Part shown: positions 1 to 8,771 of the stretch, in pieces | Position numbering within the stretch: the first letter of the stretch is position 1 | How the letters are laid out: each line of letters opens with the position of its first letter | From: a bacterium | GTDB taxonomy: Bacteria; SM23-31; JAUVVT01 | Assembly: GCA_030616165.1 (NCBI GenBank) | Contig: JAUWXV010000004.1 | Span: 1-40,164, forward strand | Length of the DNA: 40,164 nucleotides | Direction of reading: 5' to 3' | Program-made: the position numbers and the translations under genes | The notes under the pieces: generated by a model | What the model was told of the DNA's origin: nothing | What the model saw: the letters and a program-made list of their open reading frames with translations, nothing else | The model's database searches: none

Positions 1-1137
1 CAGAAACAAGCAGATGTTACAATTGACCTGGCAGGGATGTTCAGACTTAAAAAGAGCGATACTACAAAAAGGGCAGGAGCAGGAAATGTAAGAATAAGAA
101 GACCTATTATTAAAGATGAAGAGGAGAAAAAAGAAGATTCAGAAGATAAAGAGGAGAAAAGTTTTTTTCTTTTTAGAGGTTTTGCTTCTTTGATAAAAAA
201 GGTCAATCCGATATCTTTAAGATATTCACAAACTGTAAATGTCCGAAATGTAGGTTTAGAAGCAAATCCTTCTTTAAAATATCAGTTTGGATTAGATAAT
301 GATCCCGGTGTTTTATTTAAAGCAAATGTGGGGACAAATCAAGGCTCGGTTATTATAACAGATGATTTTAACATCACTACTGGCTTTAATTTTACAAGTA
401 ATATCAAAAGTGTTTTAAACTATTTAAAGAGAGATAATACTACCGAGCGTGCAAATACTTATACTGGAAATATAAGTGAGACATACATTATTTTAGGTGA
501 TAAAAAGATTCCGTTTTTTAACTGGAAATTTTCTTTGAGCGGGCTTGAAAAGCTGAAATTTTTATCATCTCTTTTTCGGACTGTATCTTTTAGTCATATT
601 TATTCCGGAACAAAAGAAACTCAATTACAGACGACTGATAATGTTTATATACCAATAACCGAGTCTTATAAATCGGGATTTAGACCTCTTGCTGGTCTGA
701 CATTTAATTGGAAAAATGGAATATCTTCAAAATTCACCTGGAATGTTTCGGAGACCATTAGTGATAATTTAAAAGTTAATTCCAGCAGTAAAGTTATTCA
801 GCAGAATATTAGTTTTATCACCACTTACCTTACAAGGGGAGGATTCAATCTTCCCCTGCCTTTCTTAGGTTCAAAAAAGGTGGATAATAATGTTAGCTTC
901 AGATTTACGTTTAATATGAGTTCCAATGCAACATTTAATAACAATCCCCAGGGTGAATATATAAAGTTTAGCGAAAATTCAAACTGGTCGTTAAAACCAG
1001 AAATTACATACAACTTCAGTTCAAGGATTAGCGGCGGAATGCACTTTGAACTGATGAGTATCAAAGATAATTTATCAGGCAAGAAATCCACTAAAGATTT
1101 TGGCATCTCCGTTGATATTATTATTGCAGGAAGTTGA
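1..1137 (+). CDS. SprA-like outer-membrane protein, C-terminal end (5' truncated by window edge)
   Basis: The reading frame is open back to base 1, so the gene starts outside the window; 378 residues are visible. After a charged Lys/Glu-rich stretch (about residues 25-58) comes the segment IKKVNPISLRYSQT, then alternating polar and hydrophobic beta strands to the C-terminus, as in the last part of SprA/Sov, the very large translocon barrel of type IX secretion. SprA relatives also occur in phyla related to Bacteroidetes, usually over 2000 residues long. It would sit in the outer membrane and export proteins or assemble surface structures. No other type IX secretion gene is visible. The family call rests on the NPISLRYSQ region and the barrel-like tail, so a different large outer-membrane barrel is possible. 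Confidence 0.72.
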   Translation, partial: QKQADVTIDLAGMFRLKKSDTTKRAGAGNVRIRRPIIKDEEEKKEDSEDKEEKSFFLFRGFASLIKKVNPISLRYSQTVNVRNVGLEANPSLKYQFGLDNDPGVLFKANVGTNQGSVIITDDFNITTGFNFTSNIKSVLNYLKRDNTTERANTYTGNISETYIILGDKKIPFFNWKFSLSGLEKLKFLSSLFRTVSFSHIYSGTKETQLQTTDNVYIPITESYKSGFRPLAGLTFNWKNGISSKFTWNVSETISDNLKVNSSSKVIQQNISFITTYLTRGGFNLPLPFLGSKKVDNNVSFRFTFNMSSNATFNNNPQGEYIKFSENSNWSLKPEITYNFSSRISGGMHFELMSIKDNLSGKKSTKDFGISVDIIIAGS

Positions 1138-1270
1138 TACAAAAATAAGAGATTTGTTATTTAATGTGAATAGATGTATTGCCGCTGTAAAAATGCAGCA
1201 GCATTTCCTGGTTCTGCTTAATTATTAAAAGAACGTTAATAAATTATCAATCACGCAGAATTTTTATTAG

Positions 1271-1420
1271 AGTTTCTCTCCTTATTTTCTTTTAAAAGAA
1301 CCAGCTGTAATTTATTATGGCAAGATATATTCTCCTTTAACTGTATCCATTATATGCGTTTTTGCAACCTGTATCAGTGCTTTGATAGACAATATAGTTA
1401 TAGGAACATTCTTTTGGTGA
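1271..1420 (+). pseudogene. Relic of a VTT/DedA-type membrane protein
   Basis: This unannotated stretch translates, in the frame ending at the TGA at 1418-1420, to a peptide containing EPAVIYYGKIYSPL and then FATCISALIDNIVIG. It matches, residue by residue with many identities, the PPTIMVYGESFNP and GIGTCIASLIDYTVI segments of the intact protein encoded just downstream (1428-2093). There is no start codon and an in-frame stop at 1268 cuts the upstream part. It is therefore the middle of a second, decayed copy. It ends 8 bases before the GTG start of the intact gene, as expected after tandem duplication followed by deletion. Both the similarity and the stop codons are seen directly. Confidence 0.7.
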
Positions 1421-1427
1421 ATAAACT

Positions 1428-2093
1428 GTGAATTTCATAAACAAACTGAGTATTTTGAGAGGTAAGTGGAGCGTTCTGATTTTTTCTTTGGCTGCCTATG
1501 TAATGACGTTGGTTATTCTATTCTTTTCTTTTCCGCTTCAACAAAGTTTGGAACTGCTGTTCTTGCTTGTATATATGACCTTTGCGTGTACCTTCTTTCC
1601 CCTCCCAACACCTCCAACAATTATGGTCTATGGTGAAAGCTTTAACCCTATCCTGGTAGCTATAGTCGGTGGGATTGGCACTTGCATAGCAAGTTTAATT
1701 GATTACACTGTGATAACCTTTATTTTTGAGTACAAAAAATTCGCAAAGTTAAAGCAGACGAAGACTTATAAATATTGTGCTTGGTTTTATAACAAAGTTG
1801 CTTTCATAAGTTTAGTTATAGCGGGTTTTACCCCCATTCCATTTGAACCCTTCCGATTTTTGGCTGCTGCTACGAAATATAACAGGGTCAAATATGTTCT
1901 GGCTATATTTATAGGTAGGGCGCCGCGATATTATCTCCTTGCGAAGTTTCAACATCTGTTTCCCATTCCACGCAGCATTCTTATTGGTTCTATTCCTTTG
2001 ATACTGATAATCGGACTAATAAGGGTGCTTTGGAATAGAAGAATTCAAAAGAAGACTCTGCAGGAACACATATATGAGGAGAATGTCAATTAA
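1428..2093 (+). CDS. VTT-domain (DedA/SNARE-associated-like) membrane protein
   Basis: A 221-residue protein with about five hydrophobic segments (near residues 15-35, 38-58, 75-100, 125-150 and 185-203) and a positively charged tail. The order FFPLPTPP, YGESFNP, IASLIDY and GFTPIPFEPFR resembles the VTT domain of DedA/YqaA proteins, with the proline-rich re-entrant loops that are typical there. Family members act in the inner membrane in lipid scrambling, undecaprenyl-phosphate recycling or small-molecule flux; the substrate here is unknown. The start is a GTG, chosen because no in-frame ATG lies near and because the first hydrophobic segment begins soon after. A relic of a sister copy lies immediately upstream. 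The gene is separated from the next one by about 190 AT-rich bases, so it may be transcribed alone. Confidence 0.65.
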   Translation: MNFINKLSILRGKWSVLIFSLAAYVMTLVILFFSFPLQQSLELLFLLVYMTFACTFFPLPTPPTIMVYGESFNPILVAIVGGIGTCIASLIDYTVITFIFEYKKFAKLKQTKTYKYCAWFYNKVAFISLVIAGFTPIPFEPFRFLAAATKYNRVKYVLAIFIGRAPRYYLLAKFQHLFPIPRSILIGSIPLILIIGLIRVLWNRRIQKKTLQEHIYEENVN

Positions 2094-2280
2094 GCCTCGT
2101 GATTCTGTTAATCAGGAGGGGCTTGTGAAAAGTCATAAGGTAAAAGTTAAAATAATATAAATATTCAGCCAAAAATTTTGATTGATTTTATAAAGTATTA
2201 TCATATATTATAAAAAATAAATGAATTCATAAAATCTTAAATTCGTTCAAGTTAGATAAGGAGGAATACAAACGAAAGAT

Positions 2281-3045
2281 ATGTCGTTGACTCAATCTTT
2301 GCGGATTTTGGGACGGGCCCTGCGTAATTATATAATCGAAAAGCCGCTTGTTGTTTCATTTGAAGTTACCCATTCTTGTACCTGCAATTGTCTTCACTGT
2401 GTTATGGGAGGAATAAAAGAAGAAAAGGATTTACTCGAACCAGCAGGCTATACAGCCCTGGTGTCATCATTACGCCCTTGTGTGGTGCAGGTGTCAGGTG
2501 GAGAACCACTTCTCAGACCAGAAGTGGTAGATATAGTTAAAGCGATTAAAAAGTATCATAACGGTCTTATACATGTAATTCTTGTAACTAATGGTTCTCT
2601 TTTGAATAAAGAGAATTATGCAGAATTGAAGGAAGCTGGCGTTGACCGCTTTTTTGTATCGCTTGACTTCCCCAATGAGAAACACGACGAGTTTCGGCGG
2701 CATCCCGGTCTATATGCTCATCTGCATGAAATCATCCTGCGTCTTGCAGCCGAGTCTGGTTATGATGATATTGCGTTGAATTCTGCAATAACCCGATTGA
2801 ACCTGCCATATCTTATAGATTTAACAAATAAAGCTGAGGAATGGGGTGTATCCATCTCTTACAGCACCTATGGTCTTTTCGTAAGAAAGATAAAAACTTC
2901 TTTATTTACTCCAAAGAAGACTTGGAAATGTTACAGCAGCAAATACTTTATCGAGACACGGTATATCATTTTTCTATTTCTGATTGTGATAATTCCACTT
3001 ATAAAACAGGATTGTCTGTGGGAGGATTATGTAAATGGATTATGA
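2281..3045 (+). pseudogene. Radical SAM enzyme, frameshifted and truncated
   Basis: The first about 200 residues form a radical SAM core: CTCNCLHC gives the CX3CX2C cluster (Cys33, Cys37, Cys40), followed by QVSGGEPLLR and ILVTNGSLL. It is a clear paralogue of the intact enzyme at 4673-5656. After SISYSTYG (near 2870) the annotated frame turns into a Lys-rich, then hydrophobic tail with no match. Reading one base earlier restores family-like sequence, IYSKEDLEML, against MLSKEELEEF in the paralogue. A one-base indel near 2868-2880 is therefore likely. Even after correction the C-terminal part with the auxiliary cysteines is missing, because the phosphodiesterase gene starts at 3035. AAGGAGG lies 16 bases before the ATG, rather far. 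The product is probably inactive, unless the shortened core has been retained for another use. Confidence 0.72.
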
Positions 3046-4447
3046 TAAATGTGTAATGCTTTTATTTGATGGTGCAAGATTTGATGTCTTTAATGATTTA
3101 CTAAAAGCAGATAAACTTCCTAATATTAAAAAATATATACTGTCTAACGGAACTTTTTTGAAAGGATATTCGAGTCTACCTACAACTACTGGTCCAGCAC
3201 ATATACCATTTATTTACGGAATATATCCAGGTAAGGCAAATGTACCCGGGATAAGATGGTTTGATAAAACTACTGCAAAAAGAAATATTATGACCAATTC
3301 AGATATAAGGTCGTATGTTGGTCCTGGTTGTTTTTCTATGGGGACTGACGTTGCAAAGAATTATATCCCATTGTATAATTATTTTTCAAAACCGATAAAC
3401 ATACTCGGTTTTTTAGATAAGAATTATAATGTTAAATTAAAGACCGACAGAATCCAAAAAACTCTGTATTATATATATGCTCATTATACAGGTAAATGGG
3501 GGGTAGTAGATTATTTTACTGCACAATCTGTAAAAAGATATATCGAGCAAGGTAATGATTTTATCTTTTCATTATTCCCTGCCATAGATGAAATAACACA
3601 CCTCCATAATCCAGTTCATGAAAAGGTTCTGAGACAATATTGTAAACTCGATGAATTTGTAGGAGAAATATTTCATAGTTTATCGGATGGAGAACTTGGG
3701 AAAATTTTGGTCTTTATCGTGAGTGACCATGGCCTTTCCAAAACTCATACTCATATTCCATTAGTTAATTTATCCAAAGAGGAAGGGTATTTACCAATAT
3801 TTTATCCAAAGATATTAAGAAGAAAATATGACATAGCAATTATGGAAAGTGGCAATGCCATGGCATTTATATATTTTATGGAACCTGTAAATAACAGACC
3901 TGCTCTTTATGGAGAATTTAATATAGTTGATAAAAACAAGAAATTTATTAACCGGCTTTTATCCCATGATGGTATCGATTTCATAGCTTACAGAATAGAT
4001 AACTCTTCTATAGTCGTGAGGAATAGACATGGAGAGATCATATTTGACTTTAAAGAAAACGAGCGTATAAAATTAATAAATATTGGTGATAATCCATTAG
4101 AATTTAAAGTGGATAAGGATTCAATACCTCTGAGTGAATCATTGAACTTCACGATGAATACCAATTATCCAGATTCGATAGTTCAATTAAGACAGCTATT
4201 TAATTCAAATCGTACAGGCGATTTAGTAATATTTGCAAAAGATGGTTTTGATTTAAGAGAAAGATATGAATGGCCAGAACATAGAAGTTCGCATGGTTCA
4301 TTATTAAAATCACATATGGAGGTGCCAATTTGCACTAATATCAAATTGAAATCTACATCATGTAGGACAGTCGATATTTTTCCAACAATACTCTATAAGT
4401 TAGGATATAATATCTCAAGCAACATAGATGGAAAAGTTATACAATAG
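3035..4447 (+). CDS. Type I phosphodiesterase / nucleotide pyrophosphatase family protein
   Basis: A 470-residue alkaline-phosphatase-superfamily hydrolase without a signal peptide. LLFDGARFD near the N-terminus supplies the first metal aspartate (Asp12), PTTTGPAH (about 49-56) carries the nucleophilic threonine, PAIDEITHLH (about 186-195) supplies the Asp/His pair, and VSDHGLSKTHTH (about 230-241) the second metal site. These are the hallmarks of the nucleotide pyrophosphatase/phosphodiesterase branch, which hydrolyses phosphodiester or phosphonate bonds with two zinc ions. GGAGG lies 9 bases before the ATG. The start overlaps the end of the broken radical SAM frame by 11 bases, so the two were probably once co-transcribed. 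The substrate is unknown; a role on a lipid or polysaccharide head group would be a guess. Confidence 0.75.
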   Translation: MDYDKCVMLLFDGARFDVFNDLLKADKLPNIKKYILSNGTFLKGYSSLPTTTGPAHIPFIYGIYPGKANVPGIRWFDKTTAKRNIMTNSDIRSYVGPGCFSMGTDVAKNYIPLYNYFSKPINILGFLDKNYNVKLKTDRIQKTLYYIYAHYTGKWGVVDYFTAQSVKRYIEQGNDFIFSLFPAIDEITHLHNPVHEKVLRQYCKLDEFVGEIFHSLSDGELGKILVFIVSDHGLSKTHTHIPLVNLSKEEGYLPIFYPKILRRKYDIAIMESGNAMAFIYFMEPVNNRPALYGEFNIVDKNKKFINRLLSHDGIDFIAYRIDNSSIVVRNRHGEIIFDFKENERIKLINIGDNPLEFKVDKDSIPLSESLNFTMNTNYPDSIVQLRQLFNSNRTGDLVIFAKDGFDLRERYEWPEHRSSHGSLLKSHMEVPICTNIKLKSTSCRTVDIFPTILYKLGYNISSNIDGKVIQ

Positions 4448-4672
4448 GGGCTGGTTTTTTAAACCTTTTTATTTATGGTGAGATGTTATAGTGAGCGGTG
4501 TGAATTACGTGGATATGTAAGATAACACGGACTTTTTGGGGGGGTAAAATAAAAAAACACAGATGCATGAGGAGCAACTGAAATTAGAAACTGAGGAGAA
4601 AAGAACTACAAGTTTTTTTGCATAGATTCTGAACTATACTGCAACACAAGCAGTATGACTATTACACAAATT
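4448..4672. other. Intergenic gap between convergent genes, nothing convincing
   Basis: This 225-base gap separates the phosphodiesterase gene from the convergent radical SAM gene. It holds a G8 run at 4539-4546 and a weak GGTTT/AAACC hairpin followed by T residues just after 4447, which could help end transcription. A 20-codon ATG frame from 4563 has no ribosome binding site and no recognisable sequence. Nothing else is seen. Confidence 0.4.
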
Positions 4673-5656
4673 TCAAGAATATTGTGAAGTGACTTTTTGA
4701 TAAACATTATCCTTAATTAAATACCAAACAGGTTTTTCAGTATTGGGACGAATACTTGTATAACATTTCCCACAAGTATTATTTTTTGTAAAATCTTTCA
4801 CGATTTCATCCTGAGATTTACAATGTGCTGTAATTAATCCGCAAGGTGATAAGGTACCATCCGGATTCACAATTAAAAATCTTTCACCTGCACGACAGTC
4901 AGAACGGAAACCGTTTTTAAAATAAGTAACCATATTCTTAAAGCTATATTCGGATGTATAGATTGTATTGTTTCTCTTCCTCAAATCCAAAACTTGTTTA
5001 ATTATTTCCTTAAATTCTTCCAGTTCTTCCTTTGAAAGCATGTAATCTTTGTTGCCTGTTCTAAGTGGTGTATAAGCACTAAAACTGATTGTGACATTCC
5101 ACTTTTTAGCTAATTCAACCAATTGAACCATCTCTCTAAAATTATCACTTTGTAATACACAGGCGATGTTAATTGCTTTATGATTTTCTGAATCAAGAGA
5201 CTTTATAAGTGTTTCAATATGTTTGAAGAGTCCAGGGACCTGTCGGAATTTGTCGTGACGCTCATCAGGATAATCTAAAGAGATTGAGAATCTGTTCGCT
5301 CCACCTTCTAAGAGTTGGAAGTATTTCTCTTTTGTCAAGAGCACACCATTGGTTGTTACTATGATATAAGGAGCCCTATTCGGAATTCTTATAGCTTTCA
5401 AAATTTGTTCAAAATCCCTGCGTAGCAAAGGCTCACCACCGGAAAGTTGTGCAATAACAGGCTTGATTTGACTGCAAATTTCACCATATATTTGGGCTGA
5501 AGCTCTTTCTTCATCAACCGGACCTCCCAAGTGGCAGTGTTTGCATCGGGCATTACATTTATAAGTAATCTCAAAAGAAACACAAATTGGACTTTTTAAA
5601 AAATAACTTCTAAACCCGCGATTTAGGTACGAAAGAAAGTGTGTTACAGAATCCAT
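4673..5656 (-). CDS. Radical SAM/SPASM-like enzyme
   Basis: A 327-residue cytosolic radical SAM enzyme. CNARCKHC (Cys34, Cys38, Cys41) binds the SAM-cleaving 4Fe-4S cluster; AQLSGGEPLLRR contains the GGE motif that holds the SAM amino group; VTTNGVLL and SISLDYPDERHD are the next conserved strands. The C-terminus carries further cysteines in SDCRAGERF, SPCGLITAHC and CGKC, as in SPASM or twitch domains that bind auxiliary clusters. Its N-terminus (SYLNRGFRSYFLKSP before the core) matches that of the broken paralogue at 2281. Members of this broad group modify peptides, lipids or sugars; the substrate cannot be told, and no small precursor peptide gene was found nearby. The gene reads convergently toward the phosphodiesterase gene. 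No clear ribosome binding site precedes its ATG. Confidence 0.82.
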   Translation of the reverse strand: MDSVTHFLSYLNRGFRSYFLKSPICVSFEITYKCNARCKHCHLGGPVDEERASAQIYGEICSQIKPVIAQLSGGEPLLRRDFEQILKAIRIPNRAPYIIVTTNGVLLTKEKYFQLLEGGANRFSISLDYPDERHDKFRQVPGLFKHIETLIKSLDSENHKAINIACVLQSDNFREMVQLVELAKKWNVTISFSAYTPLRTGNKDYMLSKEELEEFKEIIKQVLDLRKRNNTIYTSEYSFKNMVTYFKNGFRSDCRAGERFLIVNPDGTLSPCGLITAHCKSQDEIVKDFTKNNTCGKCYTSIRPNTEKPVWYLIKDNVYQKVTSQYS

Positions 5657-6026
5657 TGGTTTGATTATATTTTATTTAAATATTCTTTTAATATATATTA
5701 TTTCTCAAATTAACATAAAAAATTAATTATTAATATAACTATTGTTTTTCTTAATTAAAATTATCTTAATAGTTAATAACTATTTATATAATTGTCAAGT
5801 ATTTTTTTAGTAAAGTCCCAGTTGACATTTAACATAGAATGAATGAATTTTAAAAATTTTTAATATATTTTTATTGTTATATGATATTCATTATTGTATA
5901 TTTACTTGAAAATAAAAAATTACCTATTTTGATTCAGAATAACCCATTCATTTAAATCCTTTATTTCAAAAGTAATTTAATCAATTATATTCATAAGTGT
6001 TTTAAGATAAAATAAGGAGAAAAATA
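5657..6026. other. AT-rich divergent intergenic region
   Basis: These 370 bases lie between the divergently read radical SAM gene and the isomerase-like gene and must hold both promoters. The region is extremely AT-rich. A TTGACA occurs at 5822-5827 but no matching -10 sequence lies at the right distance. AAGGAG at 6014-6019 is the ribosome binding site of the next gene. No repeat, hairpin terminator or coding signal was seen. Confidence 0.4.
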
Positions 6027-6938
6027 ATGTTCAAAGAAATGGACCGTAGGAAATTTTTAAAAAGTTCCGCAGTTATTCCTGTTGTAGCAGCGGCAGGTTT
6101 GAGCATCAAAGGGGATAAAAGTTATTCCCAGACAAAGATAAAAAGGGTAGGAAGTCCAAGTCTTAAGGTAAGTTGTTGTGCATATTCGTATCGTCAGTAT
6201 TTGACAAAAGGTAAATGGACACTCGATAATTTTTTGGAAACTGCGGCAGAGTTAGGATTTGATGGAGTAGAACTAACTTCTTATTATTTCCCAAATTATC
6301 CAAATAGGCCTGATGATGAATATCTTTGTCACATTAAGCAGAAAGCATTTTTACTTGGACTTGATGTAAGTGGGACAGCGGCTCGAAATAATTTCTGCAA
6401 CCCTGATAAAAATAGAAGAAAAGAGGATGTAGAAGATGTTAAAATGTGGATGGAATGTGGAGCAATGTTTGGGGCACCTGAAATACGAATATTCGGTGGA
6501 AATGGTATCCCCAAGGGACATACTGAAGAGGAGGCAACTGAATGGGTAGCAGAATGTTTAAAAGAGTGTGCTGACCATGGAGCAAAATATGGTGTAATGG
6601 CTGCATTGGAAAATCACGGTGGTTTTCCTGAAAAGGCTGAACAGGTATTAAGGGTATTAAAAATGGTTGATTCGGATTGGGCTGGCGCAAATCTGGATAC
6701 TGGCAACTTTAGGAGTGATGACCCTTATAAAGAGATAGAAGAAGTTGCCCCATATACTATTACCTGTCATGTTAAAGTAAGCTTAAGAAAGGGAGTAAAA
6801 GCCGACATGGGAAGGATTGTTGATATACTTAAAAAAGCGGGTTATAGAGGACATCTTCCAATTGAATACGAGGAAAAAGAAGACCCAATAACAGGGGTGC
6901 CAAGGTTTCTTAACGAAATTAAAGAGGCTATTGGTTAA
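6027..6938 (+). CDS. Tat-exported sugar phosphate isomerase/epimerase-like TIM barrel
   Basis: A 303-residue protein beginning with a twin-arginine signal: DRRKFLKSSA followed by a hydrophobic stretch to about residue 25, so it is folded before export to the periplasm. The rest fits the AP endonuclease-2/xylose isomerase-like TIM barrel: FDGVELTSYYFP, EIRIFGGNG, AALENHGGF, NLDTGNF, CHVKVS and PIEYEEKE carry the usual Glu, His and Asp metal ligands. Such enzymes isomerise or epimerise sugars or keto-sugars. AAGGAG stands 7 bases before the ATG. The next gene follows after 17 bases, which indicates an operon with the amidohydrolase. A periplasmic barrel of this type is often found with exported Gfo/Idh oxidoreductases and DUF1080 proteins, which occur later in this window. 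Confidence 0.8.
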   Translation: MFKEMDRRKFLKSSAVIPVVAAAGLSIKGDKSYSQTKIKRVGSPSLKVSCCAYSYRQYLTKGKWTLDNFLETAAELGFDGVELTSYYFPNYPNRPDDEYLCHIKQKAFLLGLDVSGTAARNNFCNPDKNRRKEDVEDVKMWMECGAMFGAPEIRIFGGNGIPKGHTEEEATEWVAECLKECADHGAKYGVMAALENHGGFPEKAEQVLRVLKMVDSDWAGANLDTGNFRSDDPYKEIEEVAPYTITCHVKVSLRKGVKADMGRIVDILKKAGYRGHLPIEYEEKEDPITGVPRFLNEIKEAIG

Positions 6939-6955
6939 ACTTTCGAGAGGATAAA

Positions 6956-8704
6956 ATGAAAAAAATTTTAAAAACAATAATGATTTTTCTTGTATTGATT
7001 GGAATGACCCGATGTGCAAGAGAACCTGAAGTGAGCAATTTTCCTGAACTTATTTTGTATAATGGAAAGATAATTACAGTAGATGAGAATTTTTTTATAG
7101 CGGAGGCTTTGGCAATAAAAAGGGATAAATTTGCAGCAGTTGGTACAACCAATGAGATTGAAAAATTGGCTGGCAAAACTACAAAGAAAATAAATTTAAA
7201 CGGTAAAACAGTAATACCAGGGCTTATAGAGGCTCACGCCCACCCTGAGGGAGCATCCACAAGCGAACTTTTTGAGGAAATACCAGATGTTCATTCTGTT
7301 GGTGAACTCCTTGACTGGATTAAACAACAGGCTGAAAAGAAAAACTCGGGTGAATGGATTATCCATCCTAAATTTTTTCCTACAAGACTGAAAGAGATGA
7401 GACAGCCCACTAAAGAGGAACTGGATAAGGCTGCTCCTGAAAATCCTGTTTTTTTAAATGGGAGTTATGGAGGGATGATAAATACCGCCGCTATGCGTAT
7501 CTCTATGATTACGAAGAATACAAGACATCCAGGGATTCTGAAAGATACAAAAACTGGTGAGCCAACAGGATTCATTCAGGCATCTGCCTTTAGTCTTCTT
7601 AAAGGAAGACCGTCAAGAGATATCTTGTATGAGGAAAGACTTGATGCTCTGGTAAATATGATTAAAAGATATAATAGTGTTGGTATAACAAGTTTTTGGT
7701 CTGGGTCAGGTGGTCCGTCTAATTCAAAGATGTATATGGACCTGTGGAAGAGTGGAAGGCTTACCGCAAGGGTGTTTCAAAATATAAGTGTTCCAGTGAA
7801 TATAAGGGCACCAATTGAAGAAATTAGAGAAAAGTTATCCAGTTTAGGATATTATACCGGTTTTGGAAACGAATGGGTACGGGTGGGGGCACTGAAAACG
7901 AGTATGGACGGGGGTATTCTCACGGGAACTGCGTACTTGAGAGAACCATGGGGGAGTAAAGCAGAAGAAATTTACGGAATAACAGACCCGAAATACAGGG
8001 GTGGCTTTAAGATATCAAAAGAAGAATTGATTCCTGTCGTTACAGTTGCAAACGAGATTGGCTGGAAATTTACCGCTCACTGCACCGGCGGCGGTAGTGT
8101 AGATATTATGCTCGCTGCTTATGAAGAGGTAAATAAAAAAAGACCAATCAAGGATAGGCGATTTTCTATCATACACGGAAATTTCTACACACCTGATGCT
8201 ATCGAAAAGATGAAAAGGCTCGGCGTTTGTGCAGATATGCAGCCTGCCTGGTTTTACAAGGATGCGGATGCAATGAAGTATGTGCTTGGCGATAGAAGAA
8301 TCAAAACATTTCATCCTTATAAATCACTGTTCGATGCCGGTGTTGTTGTGAACGGCGGCTCTGACCATATGGTCAAATTCGATTCCCATACGTCTATCAA
8401 TCCATACAATCCTTTTCTCGCTATGTGGTCAATAATCACAAGGAAAACCGAAAGGGGGAGTGTTATAATTCCTGAGGAAGCAATTACAAGAGAAGAGGCT
8501 TTGAAGATGTACACAATAAATAATGCATTTGGTTCATTTGAAGAGGATATTAAAGGCTCGATTGAACCAAATAAACTCGCAGATTTGGTAGTTATCTCGG
8601 ACGATATTTTGACCTGCCCTGTTGATAAAATCAAGGACATTAAAGCAGAGATGACTGTGGTGGGTGGCAGAGTTGTTTATAAAAGCGAATCTTTTGAATT
8701 TTAG
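6956..8704 (+). CDS. Amidohydrolase family protein (YtcJ-like), secreted or lipid-anchored
   Basis: A 582-residue metal-dependent hydrolase. The N-terminus LILYNGKIITVDE and the C-terminus PNKLADLVVIS form the small beta sandwich of the amidohydrolase superfamily. VIPGLIEAHAHPEG holds the HxH metal pair, and TAHCTGGG, SIIHGNFYTPD and GGSDHMV supply later His and Asp ligands; this order is typical of YtcJ-like proteins, which cleave C-N bonds in amides of unknown identity. The N-terminus is a signal peptide ending near Cys20 (IGMTRC). An Arg just before the Cys is unusual for a lipobox, so lipid attachment is uncertain. GAGAGG lies 5 bases before the ATG and the gene sits 17 bases behind the isomerase-like gene, so the two are co-transcribed and both act outside the cytoplasm. 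Confidence 0.8.
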   Translation: MKKILKTIMIFLVLIGMTRCAREPEVSNFPELILYNGKIITVDENFFIAEALAIKRDKFAAVGTTNEIEKLAGKTTKKINLNGKTVIPGLIEAHAHPEGASTSELFEEIPDVHSVGELLDWIKQQAEKKNSGEWIIHPKFFPTRLKEMRQPTKEELDKAAPENPVFLNGSYGGMINTAAMRISMITKNTRHPGILKDTKTGEPTGFIQASAFSLLKGRPSRDILYEERLDALVNMIKRYNSVGITSFWSGSGGPSNSKMYMDLWKSGRLTARVFQNISVPVNIRAPIEEIREKLSSLGYYTGFGNEWVRVGALKTSMDGGILTGTAYLREPWGSKAEEIYGITDPKYRGGFKISKEELIPVVTVANEIGWKFTAHCTGGGSVDIMLAAYEEVNKKRPIKDRRFSIIHGNFYTPDAIEKMKRLGVCADMQPAWFYKDADAMKYVLGDRRIKTFHPYKSLFDAGVVVNGGSDHMVKFDSHTSINPYNPFLAMWSIITRKTERGSVIIPEEAITREEALKMYTINNAFGSFEEDIKGSIEPNKLADLVVISDDILTCPVDKIKDIKAEMTVVGGRVVYKSESFEF

Positions 8705-8713
8705 ATTAATTTA

Positions 8714-8767
8714 CAAAAAAGGGAACAGGCGGGCAAATAATATCGATAGACCTTCGAGCCTGTTCCC
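8714..8767 (-). terminator. Rho-independent terminator (minus strand, perhaps bidirectional)
   Basis: GGGAACAGGC (8721-8730) pairs perfectly with GCCTGTTCCC (8758-8767) around a 27-base loop. On the minus strand the stem is followed by six T residues, so it ends the Gfo/Idh/MocA gene whose stop lies at 8772. On the plus strand the T content after the stem is weaker, but it may also stop transcription from the amidohydrolase gene. Confidence 0.7.
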
Positions 8768-8771
8768 GTCT

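Noticed and set aside
2841-3056. Short plus-strand frame overlapping the radical SAM gene
   Set aside because: It is the shifted continuation of the broken radical SAM gene, not a gene of its own; there is no ribosome binding site at its ATG.
4563-4625. 20-codon frame between the phosphodiesterase and radical SAM genes as a precursor peptide
   Set aside because: There is no ribosome binding site, no Cys or Gly-rich core, and the sequence is simply Glu/Lys-rich.
5822-5850. TTGACA as a promoter of the isomerase-like operon
   Set aside because: No -10 sequence lies 16 to 18 bases downstream, and AT-rich DNA gives such matches by chance.
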